From Actinocrispum wychmicini (GTDB lineage Bacteria; Actinomycetota; Actinomycetes; Mycobacteriales; Pseudonocardiaceae), in assembly GCF_004345645.1 (NCBI RefSeq), contig NZ_SLWS01000003.1, forward strand, positions 744,001 to 808,000: DNA of 64,000 nt, written 5' to 3'. Below are positions 16,866 to 25,400 of the stretch, piece by piece. The translations under genes were made by a program, and so were the position numbers. Position 1 is the first letter of the stretch. Each line of letters starts with the position of its first letter. The notes beneath the pieces are model-generated. The model did no database searches. It was given only the letters and a program-made list of their open reading frames with translations, and was not told where the DNA came from.

Positions 16866-17798
16866 TCACGATGTCGATGACGGCACGGGGAATCGCACGT
16901 CGGTGAGCTCCTCGGACACCTCCCACAGGCGACGGGCCACGTCCTGGTCGTAGGCCGGTTTGGCGGCGTGCACCACGCCTGGGTGGCCGCGCTGCTCGAA
17001 CAACCCCTTCGGGCCGACGAAGCTGGCGCCGGGCAGATCCGGGTACGTGGCCGCGTACAGGCTAGGCAACGCTCCCATATCCTGCGGCTGCGCGAACAAC
17101 GCGTTGCCCACGGTCATGACCAACCTGTCGAGCGTTCTGCCGGACGCCTTCGCGCTCGTGGACTGCAGGTTCGTCGCGGCGTAGCCGGGGTGTGCGGCGT
17201 AGCTACGCACCGAGTCCGAACGACGGTCCAGTTCGAACGCGAACAACAAGTTCGCCAGCTTCGACTGGCCGTACGCGCCCCACTTGCGATACCCGTGGGC
17301 GCCTTGCAGGTCGTCGAAGTCGATCCGGCCCATCCGGTGCAGGCCGCTGGACACGGTCACCACCCGCGAGTTCGGCCGGGCGGCCAGCATTTCGAACAGC
17401 CGGCCGGTCAACGCGAAGTGCCCCAGGTGGTTGGTGCCGAACTGGGCCTCGAAGCCGTCCACGGTCTCCCGGCGCGGCAACGCCATCACACCCGCGTTGT
17501 TCACCAGCAGGTCCAGCCCGTCGTACTCCTTGCCGATCAGTTCGGCGAACTCCCGCACCGACACCAACGACGCCAGGTCCAGCCGCTGTGGCGTGATCTT
17601 TCCGGCCGGCGCCACCGCACGGACCGCGGCCGCGGCGTCCGCGCCGCGTTTCGGATCCCGGCAGGCGAGCACGACCTCGGCCCCGGCGCGGGCCAGCTCT
17701 CTGGCCGTGACCAGGCCGAGGCCACTGTTGGCCCCGGTGACGACGGCAACCCGGCCGGTCTGGTCCGGGATGTCCGCCGCGGTCCACTTGGTACTCAT
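16866..17798 (-). CDS. Short-chain dehydrogenase/reductase (retinol-dehydrogenase-like)
   Basis: A 310-residue SDR. The cofactor motif is TGANSGLG, with NNAGVM, a catalytic Ser in TVSSGLH and the YxxxK pair in YGQSKLAN. The length and the HPGYAATNLQ region match the large RDH/WWOX-like actinobacterial SDR group, usually NADP-dependent. The start at 17798 has AAGGAG at ideal distance; the longer frame to 17864 would cross the operator region. It is divergent from a TetR gene with repeated CGTTGCG half-sites between, so it is probably repressed by that regulator. The substrate is not predictable. Confidence 0.9.
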   Translation of the reverse strand: MSTKWTAADIPDQTGRVAVVTGANSGLGLVTARELARAGAEVVLACRDPKRGADAAAAVRAVAPAGKITPQRLDLASLVSVREFAELIGKEYDGLDLLVNNAGVMALPRRETVDGFEAQFGTNHLGHFALTGRLFEMLAARPNSRVVTVSSGLHRMGRIDFDDLQGAHGYRKWGAYGQSKLANLLFAFELDRRSDSVRSYAAHPGYAATNLQSTSAKASGRTLDRLVMTVGNALFAQPQDMGALPSLYAATYPDLPGASFVGPKGLFEQRGHPGVVHAAKPAYDQDVARRLWEVSEELTDVRFPVPSSTS

Positions 17799-17814
17799 CG
17801 AACTCCTTTCGCGA

Positions 17815-17866
17815 CGCAACGGTGCGTTGCGTTTCACGGTACCCGGGTGGGAACCACAACGCAACG
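17815..17866. promoter_or_regulatory. CGTTGCG-type operator repeats between SDR and TetR
   Basis: A palindrome CGCAACG-gtg-CGTTGCG occupies 17815-17831. A larger 9-bp inverted repeat pairs CGTTGCGTT (17825-17833) with AACGCAACG (17858-17866). Three half-sites in the 86-base divergent gap suggest cooperative binding by the TetR protein. A TAGTGT hexamer ends seven bases before the TetR GTG, hinting at a leaderless transcript. Confidence 0.65.
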
Positions 17867-17884
17867 TCGCGTAGTGTTAACGGC

Positions 17885-18463
17885 GTGTTCCGGGCGAAAC
17901 GACGAGGAAAAGGGCCGCGCGACGCGGCCGCGATCTACAGCGCCACCGTGGACCTGCTCGTCCTGAACGGCTACGAAGGCCTGACGATCGAAGGCGTCGC
18001 GGCCCACTCCAAGGTGAACAAGACCACCATCTACCGCTGGTGGCCCTCCAAGGACGCGCTGCTGGCCGCTACCTTGGAACAGTCCCACATCCTCGAACTG
18101 ACCGTGGCCGACACCGGCAGCCTCCGCGGCGACCTGATCGGTGTGGTCGACCAGGTGGTCCGAATGCTGACCATCGAGCCGGGCGGCCGGATCGCCCGCG
18201 CCGCACTCGGCGGCCTCGACCGCCCCGGCCTGTCGTTCTTCGTCCGGATGTTCTGCGAGAAACGCGCCAAACAGGAAGCGCCCATCTTCGAACGCGCCAA
18301 GCAGCGCGGCGAACTGGCCGAGGACGTCGACCCGACCATGGTCGTGGACCTGCTGGCCGGGGCGATCTGGTTCCGCTTGCTGGTGCGTCAGGCACCGATG
18401 CCCGACGGCTACACCGAAGCGATAGTGGACGCCGTTCTGACCGGTCTCCGCCAGTCGTCGTAG
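17885..18463 (+). CDS. TetR-family regulator beside SDR
   Basis: A 192-residue TetR protein. The helix-turn-helix is LLVLNGYEGLTIEGVAAHSKVNKTTIYRWWPSK (residues about 27-59, shown here with its flanks). The C-terminal TetR_C_11-like domain includes FFVRMFCEKRAKQEAPIFERAK and LLAGAIWFRLLV. The GTG start at 17885 fits the basic N-terminus (AKRRGKGPRD). It is divergent from the SDR gene and probably represses both through the CGTTGCG repeats. The ligand is unknown. Confidence 0.88.
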   Translation: MFRAKRRGKGPRDAAAIYSATVDLLVLNGYEGLTIEGVAAHSKVNKTTIYRWWPSKDALLAATLEQSHILELTVADTGSLRGDLIGVVDQVVRMLTIEPGGRIARAALGGLDRPGLSFFVRMFCEKRAKQEAPIFERAKQRGELAEDVDPTMVVDLLAGAIWFRLLVRQAPMPDGYTEAIVDAVLTGLRQSS

Positions 18464-18494
18464 GCCAGGTGTCTTAGCCACCGGACAGTATCGG

Positions 18495-18520
18495 TGTCAG
18501 CTCTTGACAACGATGTCAGC
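18495..18520 (+). promoter_or_regulatory. TGTCAGC repeats upstream of GH92 gene
   Basis: TGTCAGC occurs at 18495-18501 and 18514-18520. The first copy also forms a TGTCA-N5-TGACA dyad with 18505-18509. The TTGACA within this stretch could be a -35 element. Function is unproven. Confidence 0.35.
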
Positions 18521-18593
18521 ACTGCGTTGGGCTGTGGCGCGCCCCTCGGGTCACCGCAGGGGCCGGTTCCCCCTCGACGCGGAGGCGACACCC

Positions 18594-21500
18594 ATGCGGC
18601 ACCGGCGCAGCGGCTGGCCCAGACCACTGATCACCCGACTGGCGGCCGCGACCGCCGGCGTGGCACTCTGCCTCACGGCACTGGCCGTCCCCGCTACCGC
18701 CGCCCCGGAGGGGACCACGGACTTCGCCTCCTCGTTCGAACCCGGCGACCCCCAGCCGGCCTGGACCGACACCGCCGAGACCCTCCCGTCCGGCGCCCCG
18801 AAAGCGGCCGGCGTGACCAGCGACGACCCGACCCGCATCCCGGGCGACATCACCGACCAGGTCACCGAGGTCACCGCCAACGGCGAGAACACCGGCTCCG
18901 GCGAGGTCAAGGAGAACCTGGTCGACCACGACCCGGCCACCAAGTGGCTGGTGTTCCAGTCGACCGGCTGGGTGCGGTTCACGTTCGCCGAACCCGTCGA
19001 CGTCGTCCGCTACGCCCTCACCTCGGCCAACGACTTCCCCGGCCGCGACCCGCGCGACTGGACCCTCAGCGGCTCCACGGACGGCCAGACCTGGACCGTG
19101 ATCGACACCCGCACCGGCCAGACCTTCGCCAACCGGTTCCAGACCAACGAGTACAAGTTCACCAACACCACCAAGTACCGGTACTACCAGCTGGACTTCA
19201 CCAAGAACAACGGCGACCCGATCCTGCAGCTGGCCGAAGCCCAGTTCTCCGAGACCACCCCGGCCGCCGAAGCCCGCATCGCCGTCGCCCCGAACATGTC
19301 CACCACCGTCGGCAACGGCCCCACCAGCGCCTACACCGCCAAAACCAAAGTCGGGTTCACCGGCCACAAAGCGTTCCGGTACGTCGGCACCCACACCGCC
19401 ACCGGCCGCGCCTACTCGTACAACAAGGTGTTCGACGTCAACGTTGTCGTCACCCCGCAGACCCAGCTGTCCTACACGATCTTCCCCGAGTTCCTCCTCG
19501 ACGACCTCACCTACCCCAGCACGTACGCAGCCCTGGACCTCGCGTTCGACGACGGCACGTACCTCAGCGACCTCGGCGCGGCCGACCAACGCGGATTCGG
19601 CCTCACCCCACAGGCCCAAGGCGCCTCGAAAGCCCTCTACACCAACCAGTGGAACCACATCGCCGCCACCATCGGCACGGTCGCGGCCGGCAAGACGATC
19701 AAACGCGTCCTGCTCGCCTACGACAACCCCCAGGGCCCGACCGGGTTCAAAGGCTGGATCGACGACGTCAAGATCACCGGACACCCCACCGCCAAACCCT
19801 CCGCGCACCTGTCCGACCACGTCCTGACCACCCGCGGCACCAACGCCACCCGGAACTTCTCCCGCGGCAACAACTACCCCGCCACCGCCGTCCCGCACGG
19901 GTTCAACTTCTGGACCCCGATGACCGACGCCGGCAGCATGAACTGGCTCTACGAGTACGCCAGAGCCAACAACGCCGACAACAAACCCACCCTCCAGGCG
20001 TTCGAGGCCAGCCACGAACCCAGCCCCTGGATGGGCGACCGGCAGACCTTCCAGGTCATGCCCGCCAGCGCCGACGGCGTCCCCAACGCCGACCGCGACG
20101 CCCGCGCCCTGCCGTTCACCCACGACAACGAGACCGCCCAAGCCCACTACTACAGCGTCCAGTTCGACAACGGCGTCCGCACCGAGATCACCCCCACCGA
20201 CCACGCCGCGATGTTCCGCTTCGGCTTCCCCGGCGCCGCCAACCTGATCTTCGACAACGTCACCAACGACGGCGGCCTCACCCTCGACCCCGCCAACCGC
20301 ACCATCAGCGGCTACTCCGACGTCCGAAGCGACCTCTCCGCCGGCGCCGGCCGTCTGTTCGTGTACGCCACCTTCGACAAGCCCGTCACCGCCGGCGGCA
20401 TGCTCCCCGGCGGCGCCGGCCCCAACGTCACCGGATACCTCAAGTTCGACACCGGCGACACCAAGACCGTCACCATGAAGATCGCCACCTCCCTGATCAG
20501 CGTCGACCAGGCCCGCAAGAACCTCACCACCGAGATCACCGCGAACGACACCTTTGACACCGTCCGCGACCGCGCCCAACGCGCCTGGGACGACCAGCTC
20601 AAAGTCATCCAGGTCGAAGGCGCCACCACCGACCAGCTCACCACCCTCTACTCCAACCTGTACCGCCTGTTCCTCTACCCCAACTCCGGATTCGAGAACA
20701 CCGGCACCCCACAGACGCCGAAATACCAGTACGCCAGCGCCTGGTCGGCCATGACCGGCCAGAACACCCCGACCCGCACCGGCGCCAAGATCGTCGACGG
20801 CAAGGTCTACGTCAACAACGGCTTCTGGGACACCTACCGCACCACCTGGCCCGCCTACGCCCTGCTCACCCCCACCCAAGCCGGCGACATGGTCGACGGG
20901 TTCGTCCAGCAGTTCCGCGACGGCGGCTGGATCGCCCGCTGGTCCTCCCCCGGCTACGCCAACCTGATGACCGGCACCAGCTCCGACGTCGCCTTCGCGG
21001 ACGCCTACGTCAAAGGCATCACCAACTTCGACGTCCAAGGCGCCTACGACGCCGCCATCCGCAACGCCACCGTCACCCCACCCAACGTCACCGACTCCAG
21101 CGTCGGCCGCAAAGGCATCGACAAGTCCATCTTCCTCGGCTACACCCCCACCTCCGTCGGCGAAGGCATGTCCTGGGCGATGGAGGGCTACATCAACGAC
21201 TACGGCATCTCCCAACTCGCCCAAGCCCTGTCCGACAAAGCCGCACCCAACGACCCACGCAAACGGGAGTACCAGGAGAACGCCGAATACTTCCGCAACC
21301 GCGCCCAGAACTACGTCAACATGTTCGACCCGAACATCGGGTTCTTCCAGGGCAAGACCGACGACGGCAAATGGCGCCTGCCCAAGGACCAGTACGACCC
21401 CCGCGTCTGGGGCGGCGACTACACCGAGACCGACGGCTGGAACATGGCCTTCACCGTCCCCCAGGACGGCCAAGGCCTCGCCAACCTCTACGGCGGCCGC

Positions 21501-22898
21501 GACAAACTCGCCCAGAAACTCGACCAGTTCTTCACCACCCCGGAAACCGCCCGCTTCCCCGGCTCCTACGGCGGCACCATCCACGAGATGATCGAAGCCC
21601 GCGACGTCCGCATGGGCCAGTACGGGCACTCCAACCAACCCTCCCACCACATCCCGTACATGTACGACTTCACCGGCCAGCCCTCGAAAACCCAGGCCAA
21701 GGTCCGCGAGATCACCAACCGCCTCTACCTCGGCAGCGAAATCGGCCAGGGCTACCCCGGTGACGAGGACAACGGCGAGATGTCCGCCTGGTACATCTTC
21801 TCCGCCCTCGGGTTCTACCCACTGCAGATGGGCAGCCCCACCTACGCCATCGGCTCACCCCTGTTCACCAAAGCCACCATCAACCTGCAGAACGGCCGCC
21901 AACTCGTCATCAACGCCCCCAAGAACTCACGGCAGAACGTGTACGTCCAAAACCTCAAGGTCAACGGCAAGCCCTACGACAAGACGTTCCTGCCGCACGA
22001 CCTGCTCGCCGCCGGCGGCACCCTCGACTTCGACATGGGCCCCAAACCCTCCTCCTGGGGCACCGGCGCCGACGCCGTGTTCCCGTCGCTGACCAAGGAC
22101 AACACGGTGCCCACGCCACTGCGGGACGTCTCCGGCAACGGCAAAACCGACGGCCCGACAGCGGTATTCGACAACAACTCCGGCACCGAAGCGCCCGTCT
22201 CGTCGATCACCTACACCCCGGCCCGCCCCAACGACGTCGTCACGTTCTACACCGTCACCTCCGGCAAGAACACCGGCGCCGACCCCTCCAGATGGGTCCT
22301 CAAAGGCTCCTTCGACGGCAAGAACTGGGCCGTGGTGGACGAACGCCGCGACCAGAAGTTCACCTGGCGCCAACAAACCAAGGCCTTCCAGGTCACCGCC
22401 CCCAGCCGCTACACCCAGTACCGGCTGGAGTTCACCGGCACCCCGACCGTCGCCGAACTGGAGTTCCTCGCCAAACCCACCCCGGCCTGCACCCAGACCA
22501 TCACCGGCACCCACAACGGACCACTCCAGGTCACCGGCGTGACCTGCCTGCAGGACGCCACCCAGAACGGACCCGTCCAGATCACCCCCGGCGCCTCCCT
22601 CTACGCCTTCGGCGGCACCGTCAACGGACCCGTCACCGGCGTCGGCGCGACCGCGGTCGCCCTGATCGGCACCCAGGTCACCGGACCCGTCTCCCTCACC
22701 CGCACCACCGGCGAGCTCAGCGTCGGCGCCGCCACCATCACCGGCCCAGTGTCCCTTGTGGACAACAACGGCCCGGTGATCGGCTCGGCCACCGTCCACG
22801 GCCCGCTCAGCTGCACCGGCAACAACCCCGCACCCAGCAACAACGGCCTGACCAACACCGTGCAAGGACCCCGCAGCGGCCAGTGCGCGAACCTGTAG
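18594..22898 (+). CDS. Secreted GH92 alpha-mannosidase with discoidin-like domains
   Basis: A 1434-residue secreted enzyme. A signal peptide (residues 1 to about 37) leads to an F5/8-type-C-like carbohydrate-binding domain (about 85-190), the GH92 beta-sandwich and alpha/alpha barrel (about 400-1110), a second discoidin-like domain (about 1190-1300) and a C-terminal tail. GH92 hallmarks are GEGMSWAMEGYINDYG near residue 857 and DEDNGEMSAWYIFSALGFYP near 1057, with the acidic catalytic residues and Ca-dependent site. The family removes mannose from alpha-mannans and N-glycans. The last 130 residues contain seven G-P-[VL] repeats spaced about 17-20 residues, suggesting a small beta-solenoid. 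GGAGG lies eight bases before the ATG. Confidence 0.93.
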   Translation: MRHRRSGWPRPLITRLAAATAGVALCLTALAVPATAAPEGTTDFASSFEPGDPQPAWTDTAETLPSGAPKAAGVTSDDPTRIPGDITDQVTEVTANGENTGSGEVKENLVDHDPATKWLVFQSTGWVRFTFAEPVDVVRYALTSANDFPGRDPRDWTLSGSTDGQTWTVIDTRTGQTFANRFQTNEYKFTNTTKYRYYQLDFTKNNGDPILQLAEAQFSETTPAAEARIAVAPNMSTTVGNGPTSAYTAKTKVGFTGHKAFRYVGTHTATGRAYSYNKVFDVNVVVTPQTQLSYTIFPEFLLDDLTYPSTYAALDLAFDDGTYLSDLGAADQRGFGLTPQAQGASKALYTNQWNHIAATIGTVAAGKTIKRVLLAYDNPQGPTGFKGWIDDVKITGHPTAKPSAHLSDHVLTTRGTNATRNFSRGNNYPATAVPHGFNFWTPMTDAGSMNWLYEYARANNADNKPTLQAFEASHEPSPWMGDRQTFQVMPASADGVPNADRDARALPFTHDNETAQAHYYSVQFDNGVRTEITPTDHAAMFRFGFPGAANLIFDNVTNDGGLTLDPANRTISGYSDVRSDLSAGAGRLFVYATFDKPVTAGGMLPGGAGPNVTGYLKFDTGDTKTVTMKIATSLISVDQARKNLTTEITANDTFDTVRDRAQRAWDDQLKVIQVEGATTDQLTTLYSNLYRLFLYPNSGFENTGTPQTPKYQYASAWSAMTGQNTPTRTGAKIVDGKVYVNNGFWDTYRTTWPAYALLTPTQAGDMVDGFVQQFRDGGWIARWSSPGYANLMTGTSSDVAFADAYVKGITNFDVQGAYDAAIRNATVTPPNVTDSSVGRKGIDKSIFLGYTPTSVGEGMSWAMEGYINDYGISQLAQALSDKAAPNDPRKREYQENAEYFRNRAQNYVNMFDPNIGFFQGKTDDGKWRLPKDQYDPRVWGGDYTETDGWNMAFTVPQDGQGLANLYGGRDKLAQKLDQFFTTPETARFPGSYGGTIHEMIEARDVRMGQYGHSNQPSHHIPYMYDFTGQPSKTQAKVREITNRLYLGSEIGQGYPGDEDNGEMSAWYIFSALGFYPLQMGSPTYAIGSPLFTKATINLQNGRQLVINAPKNSRQNVYVQNLKVNGKPYDKTFLPHDLLAAGGTLDFDMGPKPSSWGTGADAVFPSLTKDNTVPTPLRDVSGNGKTDGPTAVFDNNSGTEAPVSSITYTPARPNDVVTFYTVTSGKNTGADPSRWVLKGSFDGKNWAVVDERRDQKFTWRQQTKAFQVTAPSRYTQYRLEFTGTPTVAELEFLAKPTPACTQTITGTHNGPLQVTGVTCLQDATQNGPVQITPGASLYAFGGTVNGPVTGVGATAVALIGTQVTGPVSLTRTTGELSVGAATITGPVSLVDNNGPVIGSATVHGPLSCTGNNPAPSNNGLTNTVQGPRSGQCANL

Positions 22899-22904
22899 CA
22901 CCAA

Positions 22905-22935
22905 CCGTGGGCGGGCTGCCCCGGCCCGCCCACGG
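22905..22935 (+). terminator. Terminator hairpin after GH92 gene
   Basis: A perfect 11-bp stem (CCGTGGGCGGG at 22905-22915, complement at 22925-22935) with a 9-base loop starts seven bases after the stop codon and ends before the next gene's start at 22952. Confidence 0.8.
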
Positions 22936-22951
22936 GTAGAATCACCTGATC

Positions 22952-23944
22952 ATGCAGCCCGACGTCTACCTGCTCATCCTGGGCGACCACCTGCCAGACC
23001 CACGAACCGGCCGGACCGTGTCCGAACCGGACCGCCTACGCGCCATGGTCCACCAGGCGATCGTGGCCGAGCAGTCGGGCTTCACCGGCGTCGCCATCGG
23101 CGAACACCACTTCACCCGCTACATCGTCTCCGCCCCGGAACTCCTCCTCGCCGCCATCGCCGCCCGAACCACCACCCTGCGCCTGTCCACCGGCGTCACC
23201 CTGCTCCCCCACCGCGACCCCGTCCGCGTCGCCGAAGAACTCGCCACCCTCGACGTCCTGTCCAACGGACGAGCCGAACTCGTCGTCGCCCGAGGCGTCT
23301 CGAAACAGACCGACATCGCCTTCGGCATCTCCTCCGACGACCTCAGACCCCGCTTCGACGAATACCTACGCCTGCTCCTGCAACTGCTGTGCTCCGAGAA
23401 CGTCACCTGGCACGGCACCTTCCGCGCCCCACTCACCAACGTCACCACCACCCCCCGCCCGATCCAAACCCCACACCCACCCGTGTGGATCGGCAGCGGA
23501 TCGGCGATCTCCGCGGACCTCGCGGCCGAACTGGGCATGCCCTTGATGCTCCCGAGCACCCTGCGCTCACCGGACGCGTACCTGGAAATCGTGACCCGAT
23601 ACCGGTCGCTGATGTCCTCACCAGGCCGAGTCGCGTTGCCCAGCCACGTGTTCGTGTCACCGGACAACGCCCGGGAGAAGTGGCGGCCCTACCTGTCGGC
23701 CTACGCGACCTTCGCGGATCCACTTCGGGGCGACGGCGAGCCGGTGGACGTGGACCGGCTGATGGAAGGCTCCGCGGTCTGCGGCGACCCGGCAGAGGTG
23801 GCGGACAGACTGAACTGCTTACAGAAACTACTGGGCCTGGACGCTCATCTGGTGCTGATCGACGTCGGCGGACTGCCCCAGAACGACGTGCTGGCCACGA
23901 TCCGGTTGTTCGGTGCGGAGGTCATTCCGCAGCTTGCCGCCTGA
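22952..23944 (+). CDS. LLM-class flavin-dependent oxidoreductase
   Basis: A 330-residue bacterial-luciferase-like (beta/alpha)8 monooxygenase. Patterns include GEHHFTRYIVSAPELLLAAIAARTTTLRLSTGV (residues about 49-82), HRDPVRVAEELATLDVLSNGR and the later PPVWIGSGS. Such enzymes use reduced FMN, or F420 in some actinomycetes, to oxidise diverse substrates. No partner flavin reductase is adjacent and the substrate is unknown. It follows the GH92 gene but is separated from it by a strong terminator. Its 3' end overlaps the convergent Uma2 gene by 23 bases. Confidence 0.88.
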   Translation: MQPDVYLLILGDHLPDPRTGRTVSEPDRLRAMVHQAIVAEQSGFTGVAIGEHHFTRYIVSAPELLLAAIAARTTTLRLSTGVTLLPHRDPVRVAEELATLDVLSNGRAELVVARGVSKQTDIAFGISSDDLRPRFDEYLRLLLQLLCSENVTWHGTFRAPLTNVTTTPRPIQTPHPPVWIGSGSAISADLAAELGMPLMLPSTLRSPDAYLEIVTRYRSLMSSPGRVALPSHVFVSPDNAREKWRPYLSAYATFADPLRGDGEPVDVDRLMEGSAVCGDPAEVADRLNCLQKLLGLDAHLVLIDVGGLPQNDVLATIRLFGAEVIPQLAA

Positions 23945-24530
23945 CCAACTTCGTCAAGTCGACGGTCATCGGGAACGGCTTGGTGGTCGTGAATGTCGAC
24001 CCGATAATCGGACCGCTGTCGACGTATCCAGAATCCCGAGTGAGTTCACAGGCGAGCAGGGAAAGTCCCTTGTTCACGTCGATAATCCAGTAGTTGGGAA
24101 TCCCAGCATCGGCGTACTCGGCTCGCTTGACCCTGTTGTCCATCCGTCGGGAACCCGGCGACACGAACTCCACCGCCAGCAGTACATCTGCTGCCCGTAT
24201 CAGTTTGCCTTGGTCTTCTGCCCGTTCGAAGGCTGCTTCGTCGCCGACGATGAGGTCTGGTTGACGCACGGTCCCCGGCTCGTCTGGTTCATCAAATTCC
24301 AGGTCGACATCGATCTCGGCGACTACCCCTAGACCTTCAGGTAGCTGGTCCTCGATCTGCCTGGCGAGCGCCAGCAAGCCCTTCATATGGCGCAGCTTGG
24401 GACTCGGCGACATCACGATGATGCCCTCCTGCAGCTCGGTTCGGTATTCGGTCTCGCCGAGCGCCGCATACTCACCAACTGTGTACAGATGCACTTCTGT
24501 GTCAGTCGGCAGCTGCTCCATCGCTGTCAC
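23922..24530 (-). CDS. Uma2-family (DUF820) restriction-endonuclease-fold protein
   Basis: A 202-residue protein of the Uma2/DUF820 family, which has a PD-(D/E)XK nuclease fold. Visible elements are RTELQEGIIVMSPSPKLRHMKG, RQPDLIVGDEAAF (catalytic Asp region), LLAVEFVSPGSRRMD (E-x-x-S/K active-site strand) and KRAEYADAGIPNYWIID. Biological roles are unknown, although the family is abundant in cyanobacteria and actinobacteria. GTG at 24530 is favoured because a GAGGAGGAG ribosome binding site lies just upstream; an ATG at 24521 is possible. GC content is lower than that of neighbouring genes, which suggests transfer. Confidence 0.88.
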   Translation of the reverse strand: MTAMEQLPTDTEVHLYTVGEYAALGETEYRTELQEGIIVMSPSPKLRHMKGLLALARQIEDQLPEGLGVVAEIDVDLEFDEPDEPGTVRQPDLIVGDEAAFERAEDQGKLIRAADVLLAVEFVSPGSRRMDNRVKRAEYADAGIPNYWIIDVNKGLSLLACELTRDSGYVDSGPIIGSTFTTTKPFPMTVDLTKLVRRQAAE

Positions 24531-24623
24531 GGCTCCTCCTCAACTCTTGCTCCGCCGAGCTTGGCATGAGCATCAAAACCCGATAGAGAGCCTACCGGTT
24601 GCCGTCAGTGACCGCGTTTCTGA

Positions 24624-25346
24624 CTATCCAGAATTCACCCGGGTGGCGATGCCGTCGAGGACGTAACCCAGGCCGATGTCGAACAGTGTGTCCGCGTCCG
24701 GGTGCGTGGCGTCTTCGACCACTTTGGCCAGGGTGGGGAATTCGCCGGTCGCGATCAGGCGGCTCAGGTAAGGGCCCGCCCAGGTCTGCCACTGTTGCTC
24801 GGTCCGGCCCGAGATGCGTTCCACGTGCAGGTCGGTGATCTCCGCTTTCACCGCCCCCACCACGTAGGCGTTCACCGTGCTCGAGACGTGCATGGCCGTG
24901 TCGATGTCGCCGAAACTGGCGTACAGCGCGGCCAGGGACGCTTCGACGTACGCCAGGGTGTGCGGGCCGAGGTTGGGGCGGCCGCCGAGGAGGTCGGCGA
25001 GCCACTCGTGCCGTAGGACGGCGGTGCGGATGCCGTGGGCGAGGGACGTCAGTGACGCTCGCCAGGGCAGGCCGGGGTCGGTCAGGGGGATCTCGCCGAA
25101 GACCGCGTCCACCATCAGGTCGAGCAGTTCGTCCTTGGTGGACATGTAGCCGTAGAGGCGCATGGGGCCCGCGTTCAGGTCGGCCGCGACCTTGCGCAGG
25201 GACACCGCTTCCATGCCGTCCGCGTCGGCCAGCCTGATGGCCGCCTGGACGATCATGTCCCGGCTCAACGGGGTCGGCGACGGCCGCTGCGGGGGTTCTG
25301 GCCGGTCCCAGACCAGCTTCGATTCGTCCACGAACCGACGATACAC
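24624..25346 (-). CDS. TetR-family regulator (TetR/TetR_C type)
   Basis: A 240-residue regulator of the TetR(1)-like subgroup, with the helix-turn-helix preceded by about 25 residues. The DNA-binding part is IVQAAIRLADADGMEAVSLRKVAADL and MRLYGYMSTKDELLDLMVD. The long C-terminal domain is the TetR_C type linked to tetracycline-like ligands. The GTG at 25346 is the first start; GTG at 25331 is also possible, and neither has a clear ribosome binding site. It is divergent from a TetX-like FAD monooxygenase with a dyad ATACA-G-TGTAT between them, so it probably controls that enzyme. Confidence 0.88.
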   Translation of the reverse strand: MYRRFVDESKLVWDRPEPPQRPSPTPLSRDMIVQAAIRLADADGMEAVSLRKVAADLNAGPMRLYGYMSTKDELLDLMVDAVFGEIPLTDPGLPWRASLTSLAHGIRTAVLRHEWLADLLGGRPNLGPHTLAYVEASLAALYASFGDIDTAMHVSSTVNAYVVGAVKAEITDLHVERISGRTEQQWQTWAGPYLSRLIATGEFPTLAKVVEDATHPDADTLFDIGLGYVLDGIATRVNSG

Positions 25347-25357
25347 CGCCCTGTGCT

Positions 25358-25368
25358 ATACAGTGTAT
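25358..25368. promoter_or_regulatory. 11-bp dyad between TetR and monooxygenase
   Basis: ATACAGTGTAT is a perfect odd palindrome in an AT-rich island of the 54-base divergent gap. It overlaps TATACA, which could serve as a -10 box, and is a plausible operator for the TetR protein. Confidence 0.55.
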
Positions 25369-25400
25369 TGAGCGAGACGCCGTATCGAAGGAGAGTGCTC

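Noticed and set aside
18516..21650. 1044-codon open frame antisense to the GH92 gene
   Set aside because: It is a Gly/Val-rich shadow produced by high GC on the opposite strand of a clear GH92 enzyme; no domain, start context or operon support.
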